13,562 nucleotides of DNA from positions 1 to 13,562 of the forward strand of contig CAJVPP010002778.1 of assembly GCA_910592005.1 (NCBI GenBank), written 5' to 3'. The DNA is from Funneliformis mosseae (lineage: Eukaryota; Glomeromycota; Glomeromycetes; Glomerales; Glomeraceae). Made by a program: the position numbers and the translations under genes. This document shows positions 1 to 12,712 of the stretch, one piece after another. The notes under the pieces are model-generated. The model saw nothing but the letters and a program-made list of their open reading frames with translations, had not been told where the DNA came from and did not search any database. Every line of letters starts with the position of its first letter. The stretch's first letter is position 1.

Positions 1-12
1 AAATTTTATATA

Positions 13-57
13 GCCGGTAAATTTTATAAGATTCCGGACTCTTGGCCGGTAAAATTG
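13..57. repeat. Two direct copies of a gccggtaaa-type motif
   Basis: gccggtaaatttta begins at 13 and gccggtaaaattgg at 44, with a ccgga core between them at about 34. These are GC-containing islands in otherwise AT-rich DNA. They may be the edge of a dispersed repeat that continues left of the window, or promoter elements. The function is unknown. Confidence 0.45.
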
Positions 58-191
58 GATTTCTATTTTAAGCACTGGTTTGCGCCAATATTATATTAAC
101 CTATGGTTACAATTAGATTTATCCATTTTTTAATCTTATGATTTCCATTCATTTTTATTTTTCCCGGCAGTTTCCCCCCTTTCTATTGCAC

Positions 192-228
192 CTTGTCGAT
201 CCTATTATAAAATTCTGCGATCGGCAAG
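192..228. repeat. 10-base imperfect inverted repeat upstream of SGT2
   Basis: cttgtcgatc (192-201) faces gatcggcaag (219-228). The arms pair over 10 positions, with one G:U if transcribed, around a 17-base AT-rich loop. It lies about 137 bases before the SGT2 ATG, so it could be a DNA operator-like site or a 5' UTR hairpin. Confidence 0.5.
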
Positions 229-364
229 ATTTTTTTTTTTTTGAAATATATGACAAATACTAGAACGAATTCGAGATAAACTTAATAGATTTTGCAAATT
301 TTTTTTTAGAACATTTAATTTATACTAAAGGATATTAATATCCTCCCTTATATATTTATAAACT

Positions 365-2185
365 ATGTCCGATATAAAAAAACGTCTTGTATTCTCAATT
401 CTGCAGTTTTTGCAACAGTCAATTAAGGACGGGACTATTCAAGAAGAGGACACGGAAGGGGTTGAAGTAGCAGGTACGACTTCGCTTTGAGTGGTTGCAA
501 TTCTTGCATTAATCCAGACATTTTCTAACTTTATTTTTTTATTATAAAGTACAATGCATTGGTGAGGCTTTTGGCGTGAATATCGAAGATTCTGAACAAA
601 GATCTGCATACGCGACAAAAGCGCCTTTATTATCGATTTTTGAAGTTGCAGTCAAAGCTCAAGAGAGGATAAAGGTTCGAATTTTTAAATATTCTATAGT
701 TTACTCTTAAATTTACAACTTTATTTGAAATCATTTATGAATTGAATATTACAGCCATCAACAAGATCAGTACCTTCTCAGCCTGGTATGACTTGAACTA
801 TATATTTCTAAACCCATTTTTCTTTGAAAAATTCTAATAATAAACCTTCTCATTATTAAATTATAGCTGTAGCAGAAACTAAAGTAATTATAAGTCATTG
901 ACTTTTTTCTTCAATCGATTATCTGTTAATCTGAATGTCGGTTGATTAAAATTTATTTCCAAATATCAAATTAATTTTCAGGTGAAGCTTACCGAGGAAC
1001 AAAAGAAAAAAGCGGAAGAATTAAAATCGGAGGGTATGTTGATATTTGGAAATGTTTATTTCTTTCATACTAAAAGAAATAATGATTGATTTTTAGGTAA
1101 TCGCAAAGTTTCTGAAAAAGATTTCGAAGCAGCAGTAAAACTATATAGTGAAGCCATTGAAATTAATGGAAATAACGCTGTATATTATTCAAATAGGTAT
1201 TTTGTTGGATTATAATTAATGTTTTTAAATTATTAGAAATTTGTATTTTTTTATTTTTTATCTAATTGCACGATATAACTAAAATTGCGTGTAGAGCCGC
1301 AGCATACAGTCAATTAGGTCAACATCATAAGGCAATCGAAGATGCCATAAAGTCATCACAGATAGATCCTTCTTATAGCAAAGCGTACGGCAGGCTTGGG
1401 TAAGTGAATAAAATCGATTTTTTTTCATTTCCTTTGAGATAACGTATCTAACATTTATTGTTTAAAAGGCATGCTTATTTCTCTGTCGAGCAATATAAAG
1501 ATGCGGTCGAAGCATATGAAAAAGGACTTTCACTTGATCCTAATAATCCTACAATGAAATCAGCTCTTGCTACCGCTGAACAAAAAGCAAGTGAACTCAG
1601 AACTGATCAAGGGCCATCACGGGGTGCCTCACACGATAGAAACACTCGAGGAAGTGGTGCTGGTGCTGGTGCGGGTGGTGGTTTAGGTGGACTTGGAGGT
1701 CTCGCCGGGCTTGCTAATCTCGCCGGTGCCGCCGGCGGTGGTGGTGGTGGTGGTGGTGGTGGTGGCGGTGGCTTTGATCTTGCATCTTTAATGAATAATC
1801 CAGCAATGATGAATATGGCTCGTCAAATGATGCAGTCTGGAGCACTCAGTGATATAATGAATAATCCAAACGTTGCCGAAATGTAATTAATAATTCTTAA
1901 ATAATTGTATGATTTGTAAGATAATTAATAATGGTGCTTATTTTTATATCTAGGGCGCAAAATATAATGCGAGGAGGAAACCCACCGAACATGGACGAGA
2001 TGATGAATGATCCTAATCTAGCGAATTTGTATGTATTTCATTTCTGTTAAGATTTTTAAATGTTTCTATAATAATATTAAATTTTTTTTTTCGTCAAAAA
2101 TAGAGCACGCCAGTTTTCTGCTAATCAAGGTGATGGCGGTGGTGGTAATCCTGACAATAATGAAACTAATGGAGGAACAAAATAG
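365..2185 (+). CDS. SGT2: Small glutamine-rich TPR co-chaperone SGT2/SGTA (10 exons, 369 aa)
   Basis: Cytosolic co-chaperone that hands newly made tail-anchored proteins to the GET pathway and binds Hsp70/Hsp90. Exons by hand: 365-473, 550-674, 755-785, 867-883, 982-1033, 1097-1196, 1295-1399, 1469-1882, 1954-2028, 2104-2185; all introns are GT-AG and all joins keep frame. Residues 1-70 match the N-terminal dimerisation domain (RLVFSILQFLQQ). Three TPRs lie at about 102-216, with GN at 112-113, YYSNRAAAY, and SKAYGRLG supplying the usual carboxylate-clamp residues. A Gly-rich hinge (about 241-281) ends in 13 consecutive Gly. The C-terminal segment 283-346 has LMNNPAMM and IMNNPNVAEM motifs typical of the Sti1/DP2-like client-binding helices. 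The end is Asn/Gly-rich rather than strongly Gln-rich. Exons 3 and 4 are only 31 and 17 bases, so they are the least certain part. Confidence 0.93.
1730..1772 (+). repeat. GGT trinucleotide repeat coding poly-glycine
   Basis: A run of GGT and GGC codons, including about nine consecutive GGT, encodes 13 glycines in the hinge of SGT2 between the TPR domain and the client-binding C-terminus. Triplet slippage here changes linker length without a frameshift, so the tract is probably length-polymorphic. Confidence 0.85.
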
Positions 2186-2768
2186 AAAAGACCTTAAAGA
2201 CCTTTTTGTATCTATAAGGGGGGTTTTTTTCCAATGCCGATCATATGAAATATATATATAAATATTTTAATTCTCGACATTTCTTTTCTTTTAATTCACT
2301 TTTTTATATTACATTTTACATTCATTTCCATTTTTTAATACAGAATTATAAAAACAAAAGCGACATCTTTATAGACTACCTTAATGATGGTAATTTGGTA
2401 ACATTTGATATCGATATTGGGGTTGCAAATGTTAAAGTAATTTCTATATATTTATTCTTTTTATGGTCATGCTTATTCTTGAGCACCTACATATGGGACT
2501 CTTCTTTGCAAAGCAATCATGTAATGAACTTCTTGTGATTGCTGAAGTTGTCAGTATTTTTTTGGAGACTTTGCTGTATGATTTAATCTTTACATAATTA
2601 TTTTGATTTTTTTAAAAATATTTATATTCGCATGCATGCATGTACATGCATAAACTTTTTAAATCAAAAATTTTTTATTTATATTTAAATAAGATTTTCA
2701 GACAGCAAATCAGCTATTTTTAAAATTTTCTAATAAATAACATGTAATCATTAAAATAAATACAAAAT
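2186..2768. other. Convergent intergenic region between SGT2 and ESA1
   Basis: This stretch holds the 3' ends of two genes that point at each other. Just after the SGT2 stop there is a 9-base tandem duplication, aaagacctt (2187-2195 and 2196-2204). A plus-strand tttatt at 2674-2679 would read as AATAAA on the ESA1 strand about 90 bases past its stop. A 16-base palindrome lies at 2636-2651. The open frames that cross the region are low-complexity AT sequence with no domain, and I do not call them genes. Confidence 0.6.
2636..2651. repeat. 16-base perfect palindrome atgcatgtacatgcat
   Basis: atgcatgtacatgcat reads the same on both strands and is preceded by further gcat units from 2630, so the block is a short alternating purine-pyrimidine stretch. 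It lies between two convergent 3' ends. It may be a chance GCAT microsatellite, or a structural element in one or both 3' UTRs. Confidence 0.7.
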
Positions 2769-4709
<1,941 letters not shown>

Positions 4710-6907
4710 TCACTCAACGGGTTCCAATTTGGGAGACTTTGGTCGCACTTCTTCGGGTAATTCAGGACTGTTGGCTTCGTTGGACTTACGTTTTACTCCA
4801 GAAACCGTTGGGGAATCTTCAGATGGGGAATGTTCTGTAATTCGGCCGTTTTTTCGATTTTTAAATCGGCGTCCTTTTTTACCTCGGGCGTTCTTGGTGG
4901 TGGTTTTGGTGGTCGTGGTGGCATTGTCTTTTTTCTTTTCTGGAGGAATGCCATATTCAGCTTTGAGTGCATTACCTTGTTTGATTCTTTCGAGTTTATC
5001 ACTCTTTTTTTTCCGATAATATTCTTTTTCTTCGTCATCTATTATTTTAAAAAATTTTTTATTAGAATTCATTTAAGATCAACCATATATTAAAGATATT
5101 GCTAACCTTTGAGAACCCTGAGTTTAGGTTGAACATTATCAAATCTCAAGTTTTCAAATGAAGGAGACTCGATAACTTTATGGGCAATAGGTTGAACAAA
5201 TTGGATAACCCCGGATAAAGTTTGTGGGTCGTATTGTACAAATTTAACTTCACCAAAATCATTATGCATTTGTGTCTAAATTATTATATAATGATATCAT
5301 TACATTTATCGTTTTTTAAAAAAAGTCATGATACGGTCAATTACTCGATTTGTACATACCCGAATGGTCGAGTAAGTTGAATTTGGACCTGCACCTTCGA
5401 AATGTAGCAAACAACCGGAGGGCGATTTTTTATAAGGACGTTTCTCTTTCTTGACTGTAGATTTCTGTAATCGCATGGTGTTGGGATCAAGGCCCTTCTC
5501 GATGCATTTCATTTCACAGTAATCAAACCTATTTATTAAAGATATTAAGGTTAACGTAAAATTATATTACTAGAATACATCCATATTGGAAAGTAGCTTA
5601 CTTCATCATCATATTAAGCTTTGCGTCCTTATATGTTAAATCCATCTCCGACACTCTCTTTGCTTCTTCATGTGAAACGAATTCGACAAAAAAAGAATCC
5701 TAGGATAAAAAAATTTAGGAAAGTCATACGAATAAGATTGTATTTCACAAAATAAAAAAAAAAATAAAAAAGTAAAATAAATGTTACCTTGTAAGTGCCA
5801 TCATCTTTTTTTCTCGCAAAAGATTTTTCAACTTTACTAAATTGTGAAAAGAAGGATGCAACTTCTTTCTCATAGTTTGAATCAATCTCTTCTTTATTAA
5901 ACCCTTTCTATAAAATAAAAACAAATGAATGTTAAATAGATGCGAGCATGTTGTATATCAAGAAAGTTTCATAAAAACTTACTACGTAAATTGATCTCCA
6001 AATTGTAGTATCTTTGATATGTTGGGGGATGTCAATCATGACGGGAGTCTTTCGTCTGACGTGCTCCCCTTTCTCATCAACCTCAAGCAGATTTGGTGAT
6101 CCTCTTAACGTCTCAACGATCAAGTTATAATCTTTGTAGACCTGCATTTTCTTGAACTTGCAGATCATTTTCAATGGAATCCCTGTTTCAAAAAAGGAGA
6201 ATGATTTTGTTGCAAAGAAAGAAAAATAAATAACGATAATATCATTCATAATTGTCGAAAGAATAATAAAATAAACTTACATCCTTCGGGGTTCTTTGAT
6301 CTTACTTCATTTAAAAATCTATCCTTTGGTAAATTCATATCACTAAAATAATATTCTACTTGTCTCAATATTTTTTTCTTCTCTTCCTCAATCTGATCTG
6401 GAGTGCGTTCTATCATTTCGTTATTAAACAAAAAATATAATAAAAAATTAGATAGCGTTTATGATGGATTTAATAAATCACAAAAAAACATATTATGCAA
6501 CTTTGCACGCGTTGTTATGCGATATGAAAAAATTACCTAATTTTATTTCTGGGTCAATAGCGTCCTTTTCAACCTTGATGACTAGTTATAAACGAAGCAT
6601 TGAAACGCTCATTAGTAAGAATATTAATATGAGGTATGGTTTATACTAGTATTACCTGTGTCAGGTACAGAACTAGATGGTTCTGCAGAAGTTATATCAT
6701 TTTCGATTTTTATGGCATCTAAAGTAACGGATAAAACGAGAAAGAACCGATAAGAAAACGTTTCATGTATTATTTTAATAATATCTACTGCAAAAATAGT
6801 TTATTTTATCAACCTGATAACGCTAAGGAAGCTGTTTTCTCTGTTGGAGTATTAGAGATTTGAGTTTGTTCAGAGATTTGTTCTTGTGAAGAAGTTGAAG
6901 AAGTCAT
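4710..6907 (-). CDS. LHP1: La ribonucleoprotein (LHP1/SSB), 10 exons, 471 aa
   Basis: Nuclear La protein that binds the 3' oligo-U of Pol III transcripts (pre-tRNA, U6) and protects and folds them. Exons in reading order: 6907-6814, 6718-6656, 6581-6537, 6409-6281, 6182-5983, 5907-5788, 5699-5602, 5528-5360, 5275-5107, 5038-4710. The La motif is at about 70-155, with Gln84, Tyr87, Tyr88, Asp97 and Phe99 matching the oligo-U pocket residues of human La, then EGWIPLKMICKF. RRM1 is at 173-250 (RNP2 IYVKGF, RNP1 DSFFVEF). RRM2 (xRRM type) is at 288-365 (GCLLHFEG, FGEVKFV). A charged helix and basic KKGRRFKNRK (416-425) follow, resembling the short basic motif of genuine La rather than LARP7. The Ser/Thr/Gln-rich N-terminus (1-67) is longer than in human La, and the total exceeds its 408 residues. 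Small exons 2 and 3 are inferred from phase and splice sites. Confidence 0.93.
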
Positions 6908-7130
6908 GGTTATTTTTTTTTTTTTTTTCAAAAAAAAATTTTAGTAAGAAAAATCACGAAAATATTTTTTTTTTCGTGAATGAAGGAAAATTTTTTAGAT
7001 CTATTTATATATCTGCAAATTACTTCGCCTAATGAACATAATGAACTCGTGTAAAATTTGAGACCATGTGACCTTGCTTATGCGTTGATAATCTCCGATT
7101 TACCAAAAAAAAATTTATCGGGTTCATAAA
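6908..7130. promoter_or_regulatory. Divergent promoter shared by La and ALKBH7-like genes
   Basis: Only 223 bases separate the two start codons, so both promoters and 5' UTRs must lie here. Visible elements are a T16-C-A9 homopolymer pair (6913-6938) and a perfect 9-base inverted repeat, tcacgaaaa (6954-6962) and ttttcgtga (6971-6979), with an 8-base loop. A less AT-rich stretch containing gaccatgtgacc lies at about 7060-7075. Bidirectional use is inferred from spacing. Confidence 0.6.
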
Positions 7131-8035
7131 ATGAGAAACTTGATCAAATTTCGTTCAACCTTAATTAAAAAATTTAAAAAACGAAATATTTCATTTTCAA
7201 CTAGTTTTCTTTTAAACCGTTCCCAATTTATTTATAACTTTTGTTACAGTTCTTCTTCATCAACATATTATGATTTAACTCACCTTCAAACTTTTGACAT
7301 AATACCTAAATTTTCATTATCAGATTTCATCCTATTACCAAATCATTTTACATTACAAGAACAAACATTTTTATCAACTCATTCTTTAAAAAAATTAAAA
7401 AGAATTTTTGGTAAAGACACGATATATCAACCTTCACATTTTGATCATATTATACATAATTATAGAGAATGTCAAGTAACTAGTTGGACTAGTGGTGATA
7501 ATGAAATTGAACGAGAAATCAATAATTTATTAATTCAAAAAGTTTATAACTTATTTCCTAAAGAGATTAATTGGTTACCTATACATATTTTAGAATTGGC
7601 TGAATCGATTGGTGGGATCAAATCTCATGTTGATAATGTTGAGGTAATTCAAATTTGTTATTTTATTCTTCTATTTTTGATAAATTGATTGTTCTTAACA
7701 AACATTTTTAAAAAAGTATTCCGGCAATATTGTGGCAGGAATTTGTTTAATTTCTCCCACCGTAATGATATTAAGACATGTAAATAATCCTGAATGCAGA
7801 TTTTCTGTTTTGTTAGAACCTGGTAGTCTTTACATTCAAAGGTAATTTAATCATGAAACATCTTAAAATCATTTGATCTTTTCACATTATGTTATTTTTT
7901 TTTATATATAGAGATACCATTAGATATAATTTCACCCATGAAATTCCTATTGATCCCGAACAACACAAATTTAAAAATAATTTAATACCAAAAGGACAAA
8001 GAATTTCTCTAATGTTTAGGGTATGTAATAAATGA
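7131..8035 (+). CDS. ALKBH7: ALKBH7-like mitochondrial Fe(II)/2-oxoglutarate dioxygenase (3 exons, 253 aa)
   Basis: AlkB-superfamily enzyme of the ALKBH7 branch; the animal protein acts in the mitochondrial matrix in programmed necrosis and RNA demethylation. Exons are 7131-7643, 7717-7841 and 7912-8035, with GT-AG introns. The first 35 residues are rich in Lys, Arg, Ser and Phe with no acidic residue, as in a mitochondrial presequence. The core has WLPIHILELAESIGGIKSHVDN; iron ligands are His166 and Asp168 (HVD) and distal His222 (YNFTHEI); the 2-oxoglutarate-binding arginine is Arg243 in GQRISLMFR. SGNIVAGICLISPTVM and LLEPGSLYI are close to the animal ALKBH7 motifs, and the spacing agrees with human (221 aa) apart from a longer N-terminus. 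The C-terminus after the last strand is short (VCNK). The neighbouring La gene suggests no shared pathway. The native substrate cannot be read from the sequence. Confidence 0.9.
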
Positions 8036-8402
8036 TTATGGTTCTCAATTTAAATTTTATTTATTTTTATTAATATTTATTTTACTGATAAGAATGTCAA
8101 ATAATCAAAATTTATTTACATTTCTTATCAATTTAGATTTTTTTTTGAAAAAAAAATGTACAAAACAATAAATAAATAATAAATAAACTAATATAAATAT
8201 ATAAATTTATATCTTTCTATTCTACATAAATAAAAGTACAAAATTCAAAGGCAAGGTATAAAAAATCAAGTTAGAAAATAATATGAGCAAATATATATAT
8301 ATATATAGGATTTGTCCATATTAAATATTTTTGAGAGTGGAGAAAGTATGTAGTAAAAAGTAGGGAAGGAAACTAAATAAATGTTCTCAAGTTACAAAGC
8401 AT
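8036..8402. other. Convergent intergenic region between ALKBH7-like gene and SNF1
   Basis: AT-rich tail-to-tail spacer of 367 bases with no supported gene. It contains a T9-G-A9 near-perfect homopolymer inverted repeat (8138-8156), tandem aataaat-type sequence around 8165-8190 usable as poly(A) signals for the plus-strand gene, and an AT dinucleotide tract around 8290-8307. Confidence 0.6.
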
Positions 8403-11019
<2,617 letters not shown>

Positions 11020-11185
11020 TAATACAAAAAATTTAAGTCGACACTTAAATTATGTTATAAAGCGCGAAATAAGGTTAAAAACGCCCAACGTAATATTATT
11101 ACCTTATTTGTTACAATTAACATGTGATAACCAAAAATATTTTCAATTGTTTATTTTCGCATTATTCTTTTCTAACTTGTCTAAA
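11020..11185. promoter_or_regulatory. Divergent promoter shared by SNF1 and HPM1
   Basis: The two start codons are 166 bases apart in opposite directions. The interval contains a perfect 9-base inverted repeat, aaataaggt (11067-11075) and accttattt (11101-11109), placed 47 bases from the SNF1 ATG and 76 bases from the HPM1 ATG. Between the arms is a slightly GC-richer stretch with acgccc. Shared control of the two genes is inference from geometry. Confidence 0.6.
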
Positions 11186-11462
11186 ATGTCTTTTCGGTTC
11201 AATTTTTCGGTACTTTCTTTTATTGTTCGTTTTAATAACTTTATCCGGGCCTTACCTATAATATGCCTTATTTCACCAAATTGATAGTCAGAAGGACATG
11301 AGCTTCCAAAAAATGAGGAATCAACGATTCAAGGTTTCTTGGACGACGAGTCCTTAAGGATCGATAAACATCCTGGGTTTAAACCATCTATTCCTCCTAA
11401 CGAATTAATTCTTAATAATCTGGTAAATAACTGAAAGATAAAAAAGTTATAAGTATATTACC

Positions 11463-11493
<31 letters not shown>

Positions 11494-12712
11494 AATAACA
11501 TAATTATTCTTTTAAATTAGAGCGATATACTTCCTCCAAATTTGATAGTTGAACGCATTTTCTTTTCTACCTACGAACAATCCATTCTTTATAAAAGACA
11601 TCTTTCTGATGTCAAGTTTCAGATAGCACAAGAAGATGAATTACTAGAAACAAGTGAGAATGAAAATACCAAGATTTTGATATTATCAACAGATAATGAT
11701 GTAGTTCAAGGAGTTTATGAAGGTATTCAATATTATTTGAAAGATTAAATTAGAATTTAATTACTGAATCATGAAATTTTTTAAATTGTTAGGCGGGTTA
11801 AAAACTTGGGAGGGTGCATTCGACCTTCTTGAATTTCTTGCCAAAAATACAAATAATTTTGAATTTGAAGGAAAGAAAATTTTAGAGGTTTGGAACATTG
11901 ATCTTTGTTCATTTCATATTAAAAAAAAAAATAATAATATGAATCTAACCACTGTATAATTGGTAAGCTTGGCTGTGGATCTTCGCTCCCAGGGATATAT
12001 ATACTTACTACCAAAAGTCCACTTAGAGTAGATTTCCAGGATTACAATGAACAAGTGATAAAATTAGTGACAATTCCAAATATCTTGCTCAATACTTTAT
12101 TATGTCCAAACAACGAACAAGAGTTTTCTAATGGTACTGCAGAGATATACGTTTCGGAAGATGCCAATCTATTAGATCAATTGAAGAAAAGTAGGTTCTT
12201 TATAGGAGATTGGAGTGGGCTGACCGTAAGGATTTATTATCATTGTTATAATTTGGAATTTTTTTTTTTTTTTTTTGGTAGAAATATTAAATGAAAGTTT
12301 ATTCGTTTAGGATATTATGAATTTGGAATCTGAACAAGAAAAATATGATCTGATCTTAACTTCAGAAACAATATACAATGCAGATTCAATACCAAAACTA
12401 TATGATGTAATCAAGCACTCACTAAGGCGACCGAGTGGCATAGCGTATCCTTTTTGTGTAAAATTATTATTATTATTATTATTATTATTTAGACAATTAT
12501 TTTATATAATATTTCTTAGTTTACGTAAAAACAGATTAATCGCGGCAAAATCAATTTATTTTGGTGTTGGTGGCGGAGTATTTCCATTTCGTCAATTTGT
12601 TGAACAGGATAAAGTATTTGAAATCAAGATCGTTTACACTGTTGAAGCACACGTAAAAAGAGAAATTCTAATGTTAACTTTTTTGGATTCTTTTTCAAGT
12701 AAAAATACGTAA
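11186..12712 (+). CDS. HPM1: Protein-histidine N-methyltransferase HPM1/METTL18 (7 exons, 341 aa)
   Basis: Seven-beta-strand SAM methyltransferase that, in its family, methylates a histidine of ribosomal protein uL3 (RPL3) and tunes ribosome assembly and translation. Exons: 11186-11209, 11288-11422, 11521-11722, 11793-11887, 11968-12225, 12311-12444, 12535-12712. The start MSFRFNFS matches the family's M-S/T-F-x-F-x-F opening and decides the 24-base first exon. GVYEGGLKTWEGAFDLL is at about 115-131, followed by SAM motif I ILELGCGSSLPG (150-161), then VDFQDYNEQVI, a conserved TIPN, WSGL, and the DLILTSETIYN motif. The end carries AAKSIYFGVGGGV, nearly the same as METTL18. Motif I reads GCGSSLPG where animals have GCGSGLLG. 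An AATAAA lies at 12718-12723, just past the stop. The intron at 12445-12534 is a multiple of three and has no in-frame stop, so it can be misread as coding. Confidence 0.92.
11463..11495. repeat. T11A22 homopolymer pair in HPM1 intron 2
   Basis: Eleven T followed directly by about 22 A inside the intron between exons 2 and 3. As RNA it would fold into an A/U hairpin. Exact run lengths may be affected by sequencing of homopolymers. Confidence 0.8.
12445..12534 (+). other. Stop-free 90-base intron of HPM1 containing an ATT repeat
   Basis: Donor gtatcc follows GGCATAGC and acceptor aaaacag precedes the codons for LIAAKSIYF. The intron is exactly 90 bases and open in the reading frame. About nine ATT units at 12463-12489 would be read as poly-Leu. 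Removing it restores the family spacing SGIALIAAKSIYFGVGGG; keeping it would insert 30 mostly hydrophobic residues next to the SAM-fold core. I therefore call it an intron, though retention cannot be excluded. Confidence 0.8.

Larger units (their letters stand above)
1..364. promoter_or_regulatory. Upstream region of SGT2
   Basis: AT-rich DNA upstream of the SGT2 start codon with no coding sequence that I can support. It holds two copies of gccggtaaa about 31 bases apart near the left edge, a pyrimidine-rich stretch around 155-190, an inverted repeat at 192-228 and a T-run at about 231-241. The promoter role is inferred from position only; no firm TATA box or transcription start is visible. 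Confidence 0.5.

Noticed and set aside
2031..2538. Two plus-strand open frames covering SGT2 intron 9, exon 10 and the downstream spacer
   Set aside because: They are out of frame with the spliced SGT2 protein or lie past its stop, have low-complexity Phe/Ile/Tyr/Lys composition and show no motif.
4729..5093. Antisense open frames over the last exon of La, one rich in Phe, Gly and Val
   Set aside because: They are the reverse complement of a real Lys/Arg/Thr-rich exon; poly-Thr and poly-Lys codons read backward as Val/Gly and Phe runs.
5306..5359. La exon 8 read through to a stop as a short separate protein
   Set aside because: Splicing at the GTATGT donor (5359) to the exon at 5275 restores RRM2 without gaps; the read-through tail has no similarity to La.
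6461..6649. Plus-strand 62-codon frame upstream of La exon 4
   Set aside because: It overlaps La exon 3 on the other strand plus two introns, lacks any recognisable domain, and the minus-strand exon keeps phase with its neighbours.
8290..8307. AT dinucleotide tract considered as an origin or regulatory element
   Set aside because: Simple AT microsatellites are expected in a genome this AT-rich and nothing nearby supports a role.
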